A DNA stretch of 64,000 nt, taken from NCBI RefSeq assembly GCF_014873945.1, contig NZ_JADBEC010000001.1:1840001-1904000 (forward strand), in the 5' to 3' direction. The translations under genes were made by a program, and so were the position numbers. Positions within the stretch are counted from its first letter, which is position 1. Every line of letters starts with the position of its first letter. Shown in pieces: positions 8,410 through 17,946 of the stretch. Below the pieces are notes generated by a model. It was given only the letters and a program-made list of their open reading frames with translations, was not told the DNA's origin and searched no databases. The stretch is from Rhizobium viscosum (GTDB lineage Bacteria; Pseudomonadota; Alphaproteobacteria; Rhizobiales; Rhizobiaceae).

Positions 8410-9828
8410 TTATGCAGGCTTGGAAACAGTCCGGCGGGTCACGCGCATCGGAAGGCCGTTTTGCGGCTGCGTCGTCAGCTTCTGCACCGGCCAGGGATTC
8501 GTCTGATCGGTCGAATCGAAACGATAGTGCTGCATCAGGACGGCCAGTGCGATAACCGCCTCCTGAAGCGCAAAGGTGGCGCCGATGCAGACGCGCGGAC
8601 CAGCGCCGAAAGGCAGGAATTGAAAACGGCCGATGGAGGCACGGTTTTCCGGCAGAAATCGCTCCGGCATATAGGCGCGCGGCCGATCCCAATGGAGCTC
8701 ATGGCGATGCAGCGTCCAGGGCATGACGAGCACGGTGACGCCAGCTTCGATTTCGACACGCTCGCCCTTGGGGCTGGTCCAGGAATCATCTGCGATGGCA
8801 GCGCGATTGATCGAAGGAGCTGGCGGATAAAGGCGGAGCGCCTCCTCGAAGGCGGCATGCGTCTGCGGCATCAGATCCGGCCATTCGACCGGCTCTGCGC
8901 CTGATGCAAGGACCCTATCGATCTCCTCTTCCATCGCGTCGCGGATATGCGGGCTGTTGGAGACACAATAGAGCGTCCAGGCGAGCGCGCGGGCAGTTGT
9001 CTCGTGGCCGGCACCGATGAAGGTCAGGATATTATCCTCGATCTCCTCCTTCGTCAGGCCATCGGGACCGGCCTGCTCCAGCAGCAGGGTCAGGAAATCG
9101 TTTGGTGCCGTGCTACGGTCGGCCTTCATCTTGGCAAGCCGCATATCCATGGTGTTGCGGACGATGGCGCGGAATTTCTCCAGGACCTTCTGGCCGCCGA
9201 TGCGTGTCACACGTGGAACCCAGGACGGCGCCCGCAGCAGATCCATCGGATCGACGCGGCCCATGCGGTGCAGCAGCTCGTTGACATCATCGGCAAAGTG
9301 GCCGCTCGATGTGACGATCTCACCGGAAAACAACGTGTCGGCGAGAATGGCGAAGGTCAGCTCCGTCATGTCGGTGCTGATATCGAAAATCGTGCCGGCC
9401 TCGCCGGCATCTGCATATTTGCGGGCGTAGTCTTCCGACTGGCGCAGCATCTGGCTTGCAAAGCCCTTGGCATGCCGGGGCGTGAAGACAGGGGCGACTG
9501 CCTTACGCGAGCGCTTCCAGACAGGGCCTTCCGCCGTCAGAAGCCCATCGCGGAGGATCGGGCGCAGGACGAGTTGACGGACATCGGACATGCGGTAGTT
9601 GTTGGCGTTATCGACCAGCACATGTTTGATAAGGCCGGGATCGTTGACGATCAGCGTTCTCTGGCCGAAGAAATTGGTGCGGATCCAGGGCAGCGTATAG
9701 GACGGTTCGCCCCAGAGCTCGAGCGGGTTGCGGAAAATCGTCCTGATGATCTCAAGCCGCGACGGAGGCACGGTGCGCGGCAGCGGTGCCGGCGGTACGA
9801 AGGGTTCCGGACGCATGTCCATCAGCAT
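8410..9828 (-). CDS. Cytochrome P450
   Basis: A 472-residue soluble P450. The oxygen-activation motif AGHETT lies at residues 273-278, the K-helix ExxR motif is EALR at 329-332, and the heme-binding loop FGAGPRVCIG puts the thiolate ligand at Cys414. The sequence resembles bacterial CYP families related to fatty-acid hydroxylases, but I cannot assign a substrate. There is no N-terminal membrane anchor and no fused reductase, so it needs separate ferredoxin/reductase partners that are not in this window. ATG 9828 is used; Met3 and Met5 are also possible starts. It is upstream of glcB on the same strand, with an 87-base gap. Confidence 0.92.
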   Translation of the reverse strand: MLMDMRPEPFVPPAPLPRTVPPSRLEIIRTIFRNPLELWGEPSYTLPWIRTNFFGQRTLIVNDPGLIKHVLVDNANNYRMSDVRQLVLRPILRDGLLTAEGPVWKRSRKAVAPVFTPRHAKGFASQMLRQSEDYARKYADAGEAGTIFDISTDMTELTFAILADTLFSGEIVTSSGHFADDVNELLHRMGRVDPMDLLRAPSWVPRVTRIGGQKVLEKFRAIVRNTMDMRLAKMKADRSTAPNDFLTLLLEQAGPDGLTKEEIEDNILTFIGAGHETTARALAWTLYCVSNSPHIRDAMEEEIDRVLASGAEPVEWPDLMPQTHAAFEEALRLYPPAPSINRAAIADDSWTSPKGERVEIEAGVTVLVMPWTLHRHELHWDRPRAYMPERFLPENRASIGRFQFLPFGAGPRVCIGATFALQEAVIALAVLMQHYRFDSTDQTNPWPVQKLTTQPQNGLPMRVTRRTVSKPA

Positions 9829-9869
9829 AGCCTTTCCCGGGAGATATCGTCTTCCCGGCAGGCCTGAAG

Positions 9870-10817
9870 TTAGAGCAGGCCCTTGAGCTGGTCCAGTTTG
9901 TCGTTGATCAGCCAGCCGTAATAATTCTCTTCCGGCCAGACCATCGTGCCGGAGGAGCGATTCTTAGCGGCAAGGGCTGCGGCGCGCTGGCGGGAATTGC
10001 CAACATTATAAAGCGTCGCCGTAACCCCCGGATTGTTAGAGATATCCATGCCGGCGATCTCCTTGTAGTCGTCGATCGACCGGCGGATCGAGGCCGCGAC
10101 GAAGGCGAGCGAGATGTCTGGGTCCATGATCGCCTTGTAGACGGAGCCGGCATTCTTTTCGTTGAGCTTCGGATAGCCGGAAACACGGGACACCAGATCG
10201 GACAGCATCAACGCTGTCAGTGGGTTGACCTGGCCGAGGCCGAAGGTCTGGCCGGCATAGAAGGGCTGGAAGAAGACGGCGCTGAAGCGATTGTTGGGGA
10301 AGCTCTTGCCGTCGACCGTCTTGCCGCGGAAATCGCTTTCCCAGACATCCTCGCGGCAGCTCCAGAGCGTGTAGGAATCGCTCTTGCCGTTGCAGGCGGC
10401 AAATTGCGGCCGGTCGACGAAATCGTCGACACTCTCGCCATCATAGGCAAAACGGAAGCTCTGACCGGCATAGGAAGCGGCCTTCACATAGTAGGCCTGC
10501 AGGCGGTCATAGGCATCGACATTATAAGTATGTTCGCCGACGATCGCGCCGATCACATGAATGGGATTGATACCATAGGCATTCGAAACCTTCTTGATCT
10601 TGCCCATGAGTTCATGGTCGGTCGACAGGAGGTCGTACACCTTCTCATATTTGATATCGAAGGTCGTCTTGGTGCCCTTGGTGCGGCGGACCGAAGCGCC
10701 TGGAATATCCGGCTGCTCGGCATGACGGTTGCCGGGCGGAACAGCCTGCGCCGCAAGCGCAGGAACCGAACTCGCAATGGTCATGGCAATCACAAGGCTT
10801 GTCAAAAGGCGTCGCAC
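9870..10817 (-). CDS. DUF1402 family exported protein, function unknown
   Basis: About 315 residues from GTG 10817. The N terminus, VRRLLTSLVIAMTIASS followed by VPALAA, is a clear Sec signal peptide with an AxA cleavage site. The mature part has IKYEKVYDLLSTDHELMGKI, GAIVGEHTYN, FFQPFYAGQTFGLGQVNP and NNPGVTATLYNVGNSR. The GAIVGEHTYN and GLGQVNP segments resemble the lysozyme-like fold of soluble lytic transglycosylases, so a peptidoglycan role is a reasonable guess but unproven. A longer frame could start at ATG 10904, but that codon lies in the T-run of the upstream hslU terminator, so I prefer the GTG, which has GGGAAAG upstream. Confidence 0.75.
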   Translation of the reverse strand: MRRLLTSLVIAMTIASSVPALAAQAVPPGNRHAEQPDIPGASVRRTKGTKTTFDIKYEKVYDLLSTDHELMGKIKKVSNAYGINPIHVIGAIVGEHTYNVDAYDRLQAYYVKAASYAGQSFRFAYDGESVDDFVDRPQFAACNGKSDSYTLWSCREDVWESDFRGKTVDGKSFPNNRFSAVFFQPFYAGQTFGLGQVNPLTALMLSDLVSRVSGYPKLNEKNAGSVYKAIMDPDISLAFVAASIRRSIDDYKEIAGMDISNNPGVTATLYNVGNSRQRAAALAAKNRSSGTMVWPEENYYGWLINDKLDQLKGLL

Positions 10818-10894
10818 GATCTGCTTTCCCGTCTTTCCCTGTCGTCTTCGTGTCGCGGCTGACTGAACCAGAATCTTGTCCGAATAAAGCCGTA

Positions 10895-10938
10895 CAAAAA
10901 ACAAAGCGGGCCTTTCACTAAAAAGTAAAAGGCCCGCT
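10895..10938 (-). terminator. Rho-independent terminator of the hslV-hslU operon
   Basis: AGCGGGCCTTT (10905-10915) pairs with AAAGGCCCGCT (10928-10938); the loop side can add a few more A-T pairs. On the minus strand the stem is followed by a T-rich run (10895-10904). It lies about 65 bases after the hslU stop codon. Confidence 0.88.
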
Positions 10939-11004
10939 GTCGAGAGTTCAGATCGTCAAAGTTTCTGCGTTAGCTGCGCAAAGACAGGAAACGATGTTTC
11001 CCGA

Positions 11005-12312
11005 TCACAGGATGAAGCGCGACAGGTCGGTATTCTGCGCAAGATCGCCGACATGCTCGCGCACGTAAGCGGCGTCGATCTTCACATCCGTACCGGCGCG
11101 ATCCGGTGCGTTATAGGAGATGTCGTCCAGTACCCGCTCCATGACCGTCTGCAAGCGGCGCGCGCCGATATTTTCGACGGAGGAGTTCAGATGGACGGCG
11201 ACATCGGCGAGCGCATCGATCGCGTCATCGGTGAAATCGAGCGTCAGGCTTTCGGTTTCCATCAGCGCCTTGTACTGGCGAATGAGGCTTGCCTCTGTTT
11301 CCGTCAGGATGCGGCGGAAGTCTTCCTTGTTCAGCGGACGAAGCTCGACGCGGATCGGCAAGCGGCCCTGCAATTCCGGCAGCAGATCCGACGGCTTGGA
11401 AACATGGAAGGCGCCGGAGGCGATGAAGAGGATGTGATCCGTCTTCACCGGGCCGTATTTGGTCGAAACCGTCGTGCCTTCGACGAGCGGCAGCAGGTCA
11501 CGCTGGACGCCTTCGCGGGAAACGCCAGCACCGGCGCCGCCGTCACGAGCCGCGATCTTGTCGATTTCGTCGAGGAAGACGATGCCGTCATTTTCAACCG
11601 AGCGCACAGCCTCGCGCTGAATGACTTCATTATCGATCAGCTTGTCGGACTCGTCGCGGACCAGGTCGGTGTAGGAGGCCTTCACCGTGGTACGCACCTT
11701 CTTGGTGCGGCCGCCCATCGCCTTGCCGAACATTTCCGACAGGTTCAGTACGCCGATATTGGCGCCCGGCATGCCGGGAATATCGAAGCCGCCCATTCCG
11801 GAGCCGGTATCGGCTACTTCGATATCGATTTCCTTGTCGTCGAGTTCGCCATTGCGCAGCTTCTTGCGGAAGCTTTCGCGTGTGGCAGGCGAGGCCGTCG
11901 CACCGACCAGCGCATCGAGAACACGCTCTTCGGCGCTCATATGGGCCTTGGCCTGAACCTCCGTACGCTTCTTTTCGCGTATGAGGCCGATGCCGACCTC
12001 GACGAGATCGCGGATGATCTGCTCGACATCACGGCCGACATAACCGACCTCGGTGAACTTCGTAGCCTCGACCTTGATGAAAGGTGCGCCGGCGAGCTTG
12101 GCGAGGCGACGGGAGATTTCCGTCTTGCCGACGCCGGTCGGACCAATCATCAGGATATTCTTCGGCATAACTTCATCGCGCAGGCTCGGATCGAGCTGAT
12201 GACGGCGCCAGCGGTTGCGCAACGCAATCGCTACGGCGCGCTTGGCCTCATGCTGGCCGATGATGTAGCGATCGAGCTCGGAAACGATCTCGCGGGGAGA
12301 AAAGGTTGTCAT
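11005..12312 (-). CDS. hslU: ATP-dependent protease ATPase subunit HslU
   Basis: A 435-residue AAA+ unfoldase that forms hexamers on the HslV peptidase and feeds it substrates. Visible features are the N-terminal [16 protein letters not shown], Walker [10 protein letters not shown], the pore GYVGRD motif, the intermediate I-domain (about residues 110-230), Walker [12 protein letters not shown], sensor residues and the conserved C-terminal end, DLSRFIL, which docks into HslV. It overlaps the preceding GNAT gene by four bases, which suggests translational coupling. The three-gene unit hslV-GNAT-hslU ends at the strong hairpin at 10895-10938. Confidence 0.97.
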   Translation of the reverse strand: MTTFSPREIVSELDRYIIGQHEAKRAVAIALRNRWRRHQLDPSLRDEVMPKNILMIGPTGVGKTEISRRLAKLAGAPFIKVEATKFTEVGYVGRDVEQIIRDLVEVGIGLIREKKRTEVQAKAHMSAEERVLDALVGATASPATRESFRKKLRNGELDDKEIDIEVADTGSGMGGFDIPGMPGANIGVLNLSEMFGKAMGGRTKKVRTTVKASYTDLVRDESDKLIDNEVIQREAVRSVENDGIVFLDEIDKIAARDGGAGAGVSREGVQRDLLPLVEGTTVSTKYGPVKTDHILFIASGAFHVSKPSDLLPELQGRLPIRVELRPLNKEDFRRILTETEASLIRQYKALMETESLTLDFTDDAIDALADVAVHLNSSVENIGARRLQTVMERVLDDISYNAPDRAGTDVKIDAAYVREHVGDLAQNTDLSRFIL

Positions 12313-12812
12313 AGTCTGTCATTCTCCTGGCGGTCCAGGGCCATAAGAAGCGCCCGGCCGTAATTCGTATTTGTTTCGCCAAGTCTTTGAAAGCCCGCCT
12401 TGGTATAGGCTCTGATTGCGAAGATGTTGTCAGGGTGCGGATCGACCAGCACCCGGTTTTTGCCCTTCTTGAAAAGCTTCCGGCAGAAATCTGCCATGAA
12501 GGCCGGGCCGTGGCCCTTTCCCAGAAGCGTTTCGATGCCGATAAACTGATCGATGCCACAGGTGCCCTGGGGCTGACCGTCCAGCGCAGCATCGTCTTCA
12601 CCATCGAGATCCGCCACCTGAATGAAAGCAAAATCCCTGCCGTCCAACATTACGATGTAGGGTTCGACTAAGGGATCACGCAGATGTTCCCCAATCGAGA
12701 CCAGCGCCTCCTCCGGCTCGCTCCACCAGCGGCGGACATGCGGCTGCTCAAGCCATTCGGCCAGGAGCGTCAGATCAGCCGCCGTGACGGGACGGAAGCC
12801 ATAATCCGTCAT
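12309..12812 (-). CDS. GNAT-family N-acetyltransferase (AAC(6')-Ib-like)
   Basis: A 167-residue acetyltransferase. The pattern PHVRRWW near the N terminus, [18 protein letters not shown] and [19 protein letters not shown] matches the Acetyltransf_8 group that includes aminoglycoside 6'-N-acetyltransferases and siderophore acyltransferases. The acetyl-CoA pyrophosphate loop is GKGHGP. The substrate is unknown, and calling it a resistance gene would go beyond the evidence. It overlaps hslV upstream and hslU downstream by four bases each, so all three are co-translated from one mRNA. It is not a usual part of the HslUV protease of other phyla. Confidence 0.85.
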   Translation of the reverse strand: MTDYGFRPVTAADLTLLAEWLEQPHVRRWWSEPEEALVSIGEHLRDPLVEPYIVMLDGRDFAFIQVADLDGEDDAALDGQPQGTCGIDQFIGIETLLGKGHGPAFMADFCRKLFKKGKNRVLVDPHPDNIFAIRAYTKAGFQRLGETNTNYGRALLMALDRQENDRL

Positions 12813-13333
12813 TCCGCGTCCAGCGTTTCCACGATGACATTGTGGTTTGTATAGACGCAGATGTCGGCAGCGATATCGAGCGCACGACGGGCGATGTCTT
12901 CTGCCGACTTGTCCGTGTCGGTAAGCGCAAGAGCCGCGGCAAGCGCGAAATTACCGCCCGAACCGATAGCGGCAACGCCATGTTCGGGCTCCAGCACATC
13001 GCCATTGCCGGTAATGGCGAGCGTCACCGACTTGTCGGCGACCAGCATCATGGCTTCGAGATTGCGAAGGTAGCGGTCAGTGCGCCAGTCCTTGGCAAGC
13101 TCGACGGCGGCGCGCATCAGCTGGCCCGGATATTGTTCCAGCTTCTTTTCAAGCCTCTCCAGAAGGGTGAAGGCATCAGCGGTCGCACCAGCGAAACCGG
13201 CGATAACTTCGCCCTTGCCGATGCGGCGGACCTTGCGGGCGTTACCTTTCATGACGGTCTGGCCGAGGCTGACCTGGCCGTCGCCGGCCACCACGACCTT
13301 GCCGCCTTTTCGAACTGTAATAATTGTCGTCAT
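12809..13333 (-). CDS. hslV: ATP-dependent protease peptidase subunit HslV
   Basis: A 174-residue threonine peptidase. ATG 13333 gives [20 protein letters not shown], so the catalytic Thr2 is exposed after Met removal. An in-frame start at 13381 would add 16 residues that do not resemble the family. Other signatures are [32 protein letters not shown] and [19 protein letters not shown]. The subunits form a double hexameric ring capped by HslU and degrade misfolded proteins. The promoter must lie in the 178-base gap shared with the divergent hisB. Confidence 0.96.
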   Translation of the reverse strand: MTTIITVRKGGKVVVAGDGQVSLGQTVMKGNARKVRRIGKGEVIAGFAGATADAFTLLERLEKKLEQYPGQLMRAAVELAKDWRTDRYLRNLEAMMLVADKSVTLAITGNGDVLEPEHGVAAIGSGGNFALAAALALTDTDKSAEDIARRALDIAADICVYTNHNVIVETLDAE

Positions 13334-13511
13334 CAAACACCTGTTGCCCCAACTCACGGGCGGTTCCAGCGGGCCGAACACCGGCCCTGTTGAACCCTAT
13401 GTAAGAGGGTACGCGGCGATTGCAAATGGCCTTCCTTTTCTGCCCTCCCACTTCTGGATATTTCGCAATGCGCCTGATAAGGAACCACCTTGATTTCAAG
13501 GAGAAAGCCAT

Positions 13512-14120
13512 ATGGCCGAGACCGCAGCAAGCCGCACGGGCAGTGTTTCCCGCAAGACCAACGAGACCTCCATTTCCGTTTCCGTCAATCTCGACGGCAC
13601 CGGTAAATCGACGATTTCGACGGGCGTCGGCTTCTTCGACCATATGCTGGATCAGCTTTCGCGACATTCGCTGATCGATATGGAAATCGAGTCCAAAGGC
13701 GACCTGCATATCGACGACCATCATACGGTCGAGGATACCGGCATCGCCATCGGCCAGGCGATCGCGAAGGCGCTCGGTGACCGCCGCGGCATTACCCGCT
13801 ATGCCTCGATCGATCTCGCCATGGACGAGACGATGACGAAGGCTGCCGTCGATCTCTCCGGCCGCCCCTTCCTCGTCTGGAACGTTTCCTTCAGCGCGCC
13901 GAAGATCGGGACGTTCGATACCGAACTGGTGCGCGAATTTTTCCAGGCGCTTGCCCAGAATGCCGGGATCACCCTGCATATTCTCAATCACTATGGTGCC
14001 AACAACCACCATATTGCAGAAACATGTTTCAAGGCCGTCGCCCGCGTCCTGCGCACGGCGACAGAGATTGATCCACGGCAGGCGGGCCGTGTTCCCTCGA
14101 CCAAGGGCACGCTCGCCTGA
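13512..14120 (+). CDS. hisB: Imidazoleglycerol-phosphate dehydratase
   Basis: A 202-residue monofunctional HisB, which catalyses the sixth step of histidine synthesis and binds two Mn ions through its histidine-rich motifs. Seen here are [33 protein letters not shown], and [18 protein letters not shown]. The E. coli-type phosphatase domain is absent, as expected in alphaproteobacteria. The start ATG 13512 has AAGGAGA ten bases upstream. It is the first gene of a plus-strand histidine cluster that runs to hisE and coaA. Confidence 0.97.
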   Translation: MAETAASRTGSVSRKTNETSISVSVNLDGTGKSTISTGVGFFDHMLDQLSRHSLIDMEIESKGDLHIDDHHTVEDTGIAIGQAIAKALGDRRGITRYASIDLAMDETMTKAAVDLSGRPFLVWNVSFSAPKIGTFDTELVREFFQALAQNAGITLHILNHYGANNHHIAETCFKAVARVLRTATEIDPRQAGRVPSTKGTLA

Positions 14121-14140
14121 GCCCCATCAGGGAGCGTCAG

Positions 14141-14611
14141 ATGGCATCCAGCTACGTTTTTCTTGTTCCGCCTGATGGTCAGCGCGAGGACACGCGCACG
14201 ATCCGTGACGGTTTCTCGTGGCTTGCCTTCCTCTTTCCCTGGATCTGGCTGCTTGCGCATCGCCTCTGGCTTCATGCGATCATTGCGTTCGCGCTGCAGG
14301 CGATCGGCGGCGTGCTGACGGAGGAACCGGGTTTCGGGCCGGCGGGAATGGCTCTCGCCTTTGGCGTCAACCTGTTCGTCGGGTTCGAAGGACAGAATTT
14401 CCGCATCCGCAGTCTCGCCTCCCGCGGCTGGCGCGAGGAGGCCGCGATCGGCGCTTCCTCGATCGATCTCGCGGAAGAGATCTATTTTTCCAACATCGAG
14501 ACCGGTGCCGATTTTAAGGTGCCCGAATGGAACCAGACTTCCAGTCCGCAGACGCGGCCGGGTCATTCCACTTCGCTCGGTCTCTTCGGTTTTGACGGAG
14601 GGCGCAAATAA
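14141..14611 (+). CDS. DUF2628 domain membrane protein
   Basis: A 156-residue protein of unknown function with the DUF2628 pattern. [20 protein letters not shown] and the following segments up to about residue 85 form two to three short membrane helices, and the C-terminal half is soluble. It sits between hisB and hisH, and its stop codon TAATG overlaps the hisH start, so it is co-expressed with histidine synthesis genes. A role in that pathway is not implied by its sequence. This placement inside the his cluster is common in Rhizobiales genomes. Confidence 0.82.
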   Translation: MASSYVFLVPPDGQREDTRTIRDGFSWLAFLFPWIWLLAHRLWLHAIIAFALQAIGGVLTEEPGFGPAGMALAFGVNLFVGFEGQNFRIRSLASRGWREEAAIGASSIDLAEEIYFSNIETGADFKVPEWNQTSSPQTRPGHSTSLGLFGFDGGRK

Positions 14612-15261
14612 TGCGCGTCGCGATTATCGACTACGGCTCTGGCAATCTGCGCTCGGCCACCAAGGCTTTCGAACGCGCGGCCCGTGAAGCCGGCATCGAG
14701 GCGGAGATCAATCTGACCGACAAGGCGGAGATCGTTGCCGCGGCAGACCGTATCGTGCTGCCGGGCGTAGGCGCTTATGCCGATTGCCGCCGCGGGCTCG
14801 ATGCCGTGCCCGGCATGACGGAAGCCCTGCTCGAAGGCGTCGAGCGGAAGGCGCGCCCTTTCCTCGGCATTTGCGTCGGCATGCAGCTCATGTCCTCACG
14901 CGGTCTTGAGAAGACGACAACCCAAGGCTTCGGCTGGATTCCGGGCGATGTCGTGGAGATGACGCCTGCCGATCCGGAGTTGAAGATCCCGCAGATCGGC
15001 TGGAACACGCTCGACCTGAAACATGAACATCCGCTTTTCGACGGCATCCCAACCGGGCCAGATGGTCTGCACGCTTATTTCGTGCACTCCTACCATCTCG
15101 CCGCCGAAAATGCCGGCGACGTCATTGCCACCACAGACTACGGCGGGCCGATGACGGCCTTTGTCGGGCGGGACAATATGGCCGGTTCTCAATTCCACCC
15201 GGAAAAAAGCCAGAAGCTTGGCTTGGCGCTGATCGCGAATTTCCTTCGCTGGGCGCCGTAA
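14611..15261 (+). CDS. hisH: Imidazole glycerol phosphate synthase subunit HisH
   Basis: A 216-residue class I glutamine amidotransferase that supplies ammonia to HisF. The oxyanion strand is PGVGAY, the nucleophile is Cys87 in GICVGMQLM, and the His/Glu pair lies in QFHPEKSQ near the C terminus. It works as a heterodimer with HisF, encoded about 1.5 kb downstream. The start overlaps the preceding gene by one base. Confidence 0.97.
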   Translation: MRVAIIDYGSGNLRSATKAFERAAREAGIEAEINLTDKAEIVAAADRIVLPGVGAYADCRRGLDAVPGMTEALLEGVERKARPFLGICVGMQLMSSRGLEKTTTQGFGWIPGDVVEMTPADPELKIPQIGWNTLDLKHEHPLFDGIPTGPDGLHAYFVHSYHLAAENAGDVIATTDYGGPMTAFVGRDNMAGSQFHPEKSQKLGLALIANFLRWAP

Positions 15262-15329
15262 GGGCTGTCTTTTAATACGCGCGCCTTATTTCCCCTGTAG
15301 TTGAGGGGGTAGAGACAGGAGCACGCTCC

Positions 15330-15512
15330 ATGCCGGCTTCGCCGAAATCAGGCAAGATATTCTACAGGCTCCGGCCTGCTAGGGAGGGCCAGCCGCCCTT
15401 CGTCGATATCCGGCTGCCAGGCGGCACGATCGTCCGCCAAGTTGATGAAGCCTTGCACCGCAAAGCGCTCTCCAATGCTGCCAAGACTCTGAAAGAAAGG
15501 CTCGGCGGCTGA
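15330..15512 (+). CDS. Small conserved-looking hypothetical protein (60 aa)
   Basis: A 60-residue basic protein (starts MPASPKSGKIFYRL) with no domain I recognise. Its stop codon overlaps the ATG of the next gene by one base, its codon use resembles the neighbours, and it sits in line with the his cluster, so I think it is a real gene. No membrane segment or signal peptide is visible. The part IRLPGGTIVRQVDEALHRKA could form a small beta-hairpin plus helix. Function unknown. Confidence 0.6.
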   Translation: MPASPKSGKIFYRLRPAREGQPPFVDIRLPGGTIVRQVDEALHRKALSNAAKTLKERLGG

Positions 15513-16066
15513 TGCAGGAAAGCTTTCCAGGAAACGAAAATTCACGGCTGCGATCGGGCGAGATAAGCGCCGGCGATCTCGCCGAAGCCGTATTGGAATT
15601 CTATATCGAAGGCGAGGATGACCTGATCGGCCTGCTTGCCTATGCGCTATACGAGCGTCAGAAGCGCGACTTCATCGTCAGCCATCGCAAGCGCAATGCC
15701 GGCCGCTCGCCCAATGAGGCAGAAATCGCAGCAGTGACCAGCAACTACCTCTCGTCCGACCTGCGCAATACTCTGCGCGACCGTGCCTCGCAGATCCTTT
15801 CGAGCTATGCCGAAACCTATGTCGAAGCCATGGAGCCCCAGATTCAGCTCGTCGCGACCAACAGCGAGGCATTGCGCCAGGTACGCGATATCGAAAAGTC
15901 GGTAAAGAAGCGCACCGGCTTTTGGCGCCAGGTACGGGTGGGTTTCACCATAACCTTGCTGCTAATCGTGCTTTTTGCCGCGCTCACCATTGCCGCTGTC
16001 TTTTTTCGCTCGGATATCGTAGATGCGTGGAATGCACTGATGGTGCCAACGACGCTACGGACTTGA
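15512..16066 (+). CDS. Hypothetical protein with a C-terminal membrane anchor (184 aa)
   Basis: A protein of 184 residues with a mostly helical, charged N-terminal part (about residues 20-140) and a single hydrophobic segment, [20 protein letters not shown], near residues 148-167, followed by a short tail. This layout suggests a tail-anchored inner-membrane protein facing the cytoplasm. I do not recognise the family; the anchor and coupling to the 60-residue gene upstream and hisA five bases downstream are what can be seen. It is part of the his transcription unit by position only. Confidence 0.65.
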   Translation: MQESFPGNENSRLRSGEISAGDLAEAVLEFYIEGEDDLIGLLAYALYERQKRDFIVSHRKRNAGRSPNEAEIAAVTSNYLSSDLRNTLRDRASQILSSYAETYVEAMEPQIQLVATNSEALRQVRDIEKSVKKRTGFWRQVRVGFTITLLLIVLFAALTIAAVFFRSDIVDAWNALMVPTTLRT

Positions 16067-16071
16067 GACGA

Positions 16072-16818
16072 ATGATCCTTTTTCCCGCGATCGACCTGAA
16101 GGGCGGACAATGCGTTCGCCTGAAGCTCGGCGACATGCAACAGGCAACGGTCTATAACACCGATCCGGCCGCCCAGGCGAAATCCTTCGAAGAGCAGGGG
16201 TTCGAATGGCTGCATGTGGTCGATCTCGACGGCGCCTTTGCGGGACATTCAGCCAATGGCGATGCGGTTGAGGCGATCCTCAAGGCCACGAAGAACCCAG
16301 TTCAGCTTGGCGGCGGCATCCGCACGCTCGATCATATCGAAAACTGGCTGTCGCGCGGGCTGCGCCGCGTCATTCTCGGTACCGTCGCCGTCCGTGACCC
16401 GGCGCTCGTCGTCGAAGCCTGTAAGGCATTTCCGGGCCGTGTCGCCGTCGGCATCGATGCCAAAGGCGGCAAGGTGGCCGTCGAAGGCTGGGCGGAGGCT
16501 TCCGAACTCGGGATCATCGAACTCGCAAAGAAATTCGAGGGCGCCGGTGTTGCCGCAATCATCTATACGGATATCGATCGTGATGGCATCCTGACCGGCA
16601 TCAACTGGACATCGACACTGGAGCTGGCGGACGCTGTTTCGATCCCCGTTATCGCATCGGGCGGCCTCGCCTCGATCGAAGACATCAAGCGCATGCTGCA
16701 GCCGGATGCGCGCAAGCTCGAAGGCGCCATTTCCGGCCGCGCCCTCTACGACGGCCGGATCGATCCCAAGGAGGCGCTCGATCTTATCAGGGCCGCTCGG
16801 GCGAAGGAGACTGCATAA
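16072..16818 (+). CDS. hisA: Phosphoribosylformimino-5-aminoimidazole carboxamide ribotide isomerase
   Basis: A 248-residue (beta/alpha)8 isomerase of the histidine pathway. Catalytic Asp8 lies in [12 protein letters not shown] and the second acid in [12 protein letters not shown]. The phosphate-binding glycines are GGGIR and ASGGLAS. ATG 16072 is chosen because the protein then begins at the first beta strand; an open frame extends further upstream but runs through the preceding gene. The stop overlaps the hisF start (TAATG). Confidence 0.97.
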   Translation: MILFPAIDLKGGQCVRLKLGDMQQATVYNTDPAAQAKSFEEQGFEWLHVVDLDGAFAGHSANGDAVEAILKATKNPVQLGGGIRTLDHIENWLSRGLRRVILGTVAVRDPALVVEACKAFPGRVAVGIDAKGGKVAVEGWAEASELGIIELAKKFEGAGVAAIIYTDIDRDGILTGINWTSTLELADAVSIPVIASGGLASIEDIKRMLQPDARKLEGAISGRALYDGRIDPKEALDLIRAARAKETA

Positions 16819-17606
16819 TGAGCCTAAAAGCCCGCGTGATCCCCTGCCTCGACGTCAAGGACGGCCGTGTCGTCAAGGGCGTCAATTTCCTCAATCTGGT
16901 CGATGCCGGCGATCCCGTAGAAGCGGCCAAGGCCTATGATGCGGCCGGTGCCGACGAGCTCTGCTTCCTCGACATCACCGCCTCCTCGGACAATCGCGAG
17001 ACGATCTTCGATGTCGTGGCGCGCACCGCCGAGCAGTGCTTCATGCCGCTTACCGTCGGCGGCGGCGTTCGCACCATAGCCGATATCCGCAAACTGCTGC
17101 TTTGCGGGGCTGACAAGGTCTCGATCAATTCGGCCGCGGTCAACAATCCGGATTTCGTGGCTGAGGCAGCCGACAAGTTCGGCGACCAGTGCATCGTCGT
17201 GTCGATCGATGCCAAGCGCCGCCTGACACAGCAGGTCGGCGGCGACAATCTCAGCGCCTGGGAGATCTATACGCATGGCGGCCGCAACGCTACCGGCATC
17301 GACGCGGTGGAATTCGCCCAGAAGATGGTTGCCCGCGGCGCCGGTGAACTGCTCGTCACCTCCATGGACCGCGACGGCACGAAGATCGGCTACGATCTGG
17401 AACTGACCCGGGCGATTGCCGATTCTGTCCGCGTGCCCGTCATCGCCTCTGGTGGTGTCGGGGATCTCGACGACCTTGTGGCCGGCGTGAAGGACGGCCA
17501 TGCCAATGCGGTGCTTGCCGCGTCCATCTTCCACTTCGGCACCTATTCCGTCGGCGAAGCGAAGCACTATATGTCTGAACGCGGCATTGCGATGCGGCTC
17601 GACTGA
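16818..17606 (+). CDS. hisF: Imidazole glycerol phosphate synthase subunit HisF
   Basis: A 262-residue cyclase subunit with a TIM barrel, homologous to HisA. Catalytic Asp12 is in [15 protein letters not shown] and the second in [23 protein letters not shown] and [10 protein letters not shown] bind phosphate. It receives ammonia from HisH and makes imidazole glycerol phosphate and AICAR. The gene overlaps hisA by one base and is followed after 16 bases by hisE. Confidence 0.97.
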   Translation: MSLKARVIPCLDVKDGRVVKGVNFLNLVDAGDPVEAAKAYDAAGADELCFLDITASSDNRETIFDVVARTAEQCFMPLTVGGGVRTIADIRKLLLCGADKVSINSAAVNNPDFVAEAADKFGDQCIVVSIDAKRRLTQQVGGDNLSAWEIYTHGGRNATGIDAVEFAQKMVARGAGELLVTSMDRDGTKIGYDLELTRAIADSVRVPVIASGGVGDLDDLVAGVKDGHANAVLAASIFHFGTYSVGEAKHYMSERGIAMRLD

Positions 17607-17622
17607 GTTTGAAAGCAGCACC

Positions 17623-17946
17623 ATGAGCGGATTTTCCCTTTCCGACCTCGAGCGGATCGTCGAAGAGCGGTCAAAGGCCTCACCCGAGGAATCCTGGACC
17701 GCCAAGCTGGTGGCCGCCGGTCAGCCGAAAGCGGCCAAGAAACTTGGCGAGGAAGCGATCGAAGCGGTCATGGCCGCCGTCACCAACGACCGCGATAACC
17801 TCACCTATGAAGCAGCCGACGTTCTCTATCACCTAATGGTCGTATTGAAGATTGCTGAAATACCGCTAGAGAATGTCATGACCGAACTTGCGCGGAGGAC
17901 CGCGCAATCCGGCCTCAAGGAAAAGGCCAGCCGGCAGAGTTCATGA
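17623..17946 (+). CDS. hisE: Phosphoribosyl-ATP pyrophosphatase
   Basis: A 107-residue MazG-like alpha-helical enzyme that hydrolyses PR-ATP to PR-AMP. The acid motif is [14 protein letters not shown] followed by [11 protein letters not shown]. HisI is not fused here, which is normal for alphaproteobacteria. ATG 17623 starts the protein at [10 protein letters not shown]; an upstream extension of the frame overlaps hisF and does not fit the family. It overlaps coaA by four bases (ATGA). Confidence 0.96.
   Translation: MSGFSLSDLERIVEERSKASPEESWTAKLVAAGQPKAAKKLGEEAIEAVMAAVTNDRDNLTYEAADVLYHLMVVLKIAEIPLENVMTELARRTAQSGLKEKASRQSS

Noticed and set aside
6739..8904. A 721-codon plus-strand open frame opposite malate synthase and the P450
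   Set aside because: The real genes on the other strand have clear motifs; this frame has none and crosses two genes.
9199..9214. A further parS-like sequence (TGTCACACGTGGAACC) within the P450 gene
   Set aside because: It has four mismatches to the ParB consensus, including two within the core.
12309..12812. Aminoglycoside resistance gene
   Set aside because: The family includes AAC(6')-Ib but also many unrelated acyltransferases; the context is a protease operon, with no mobile element.
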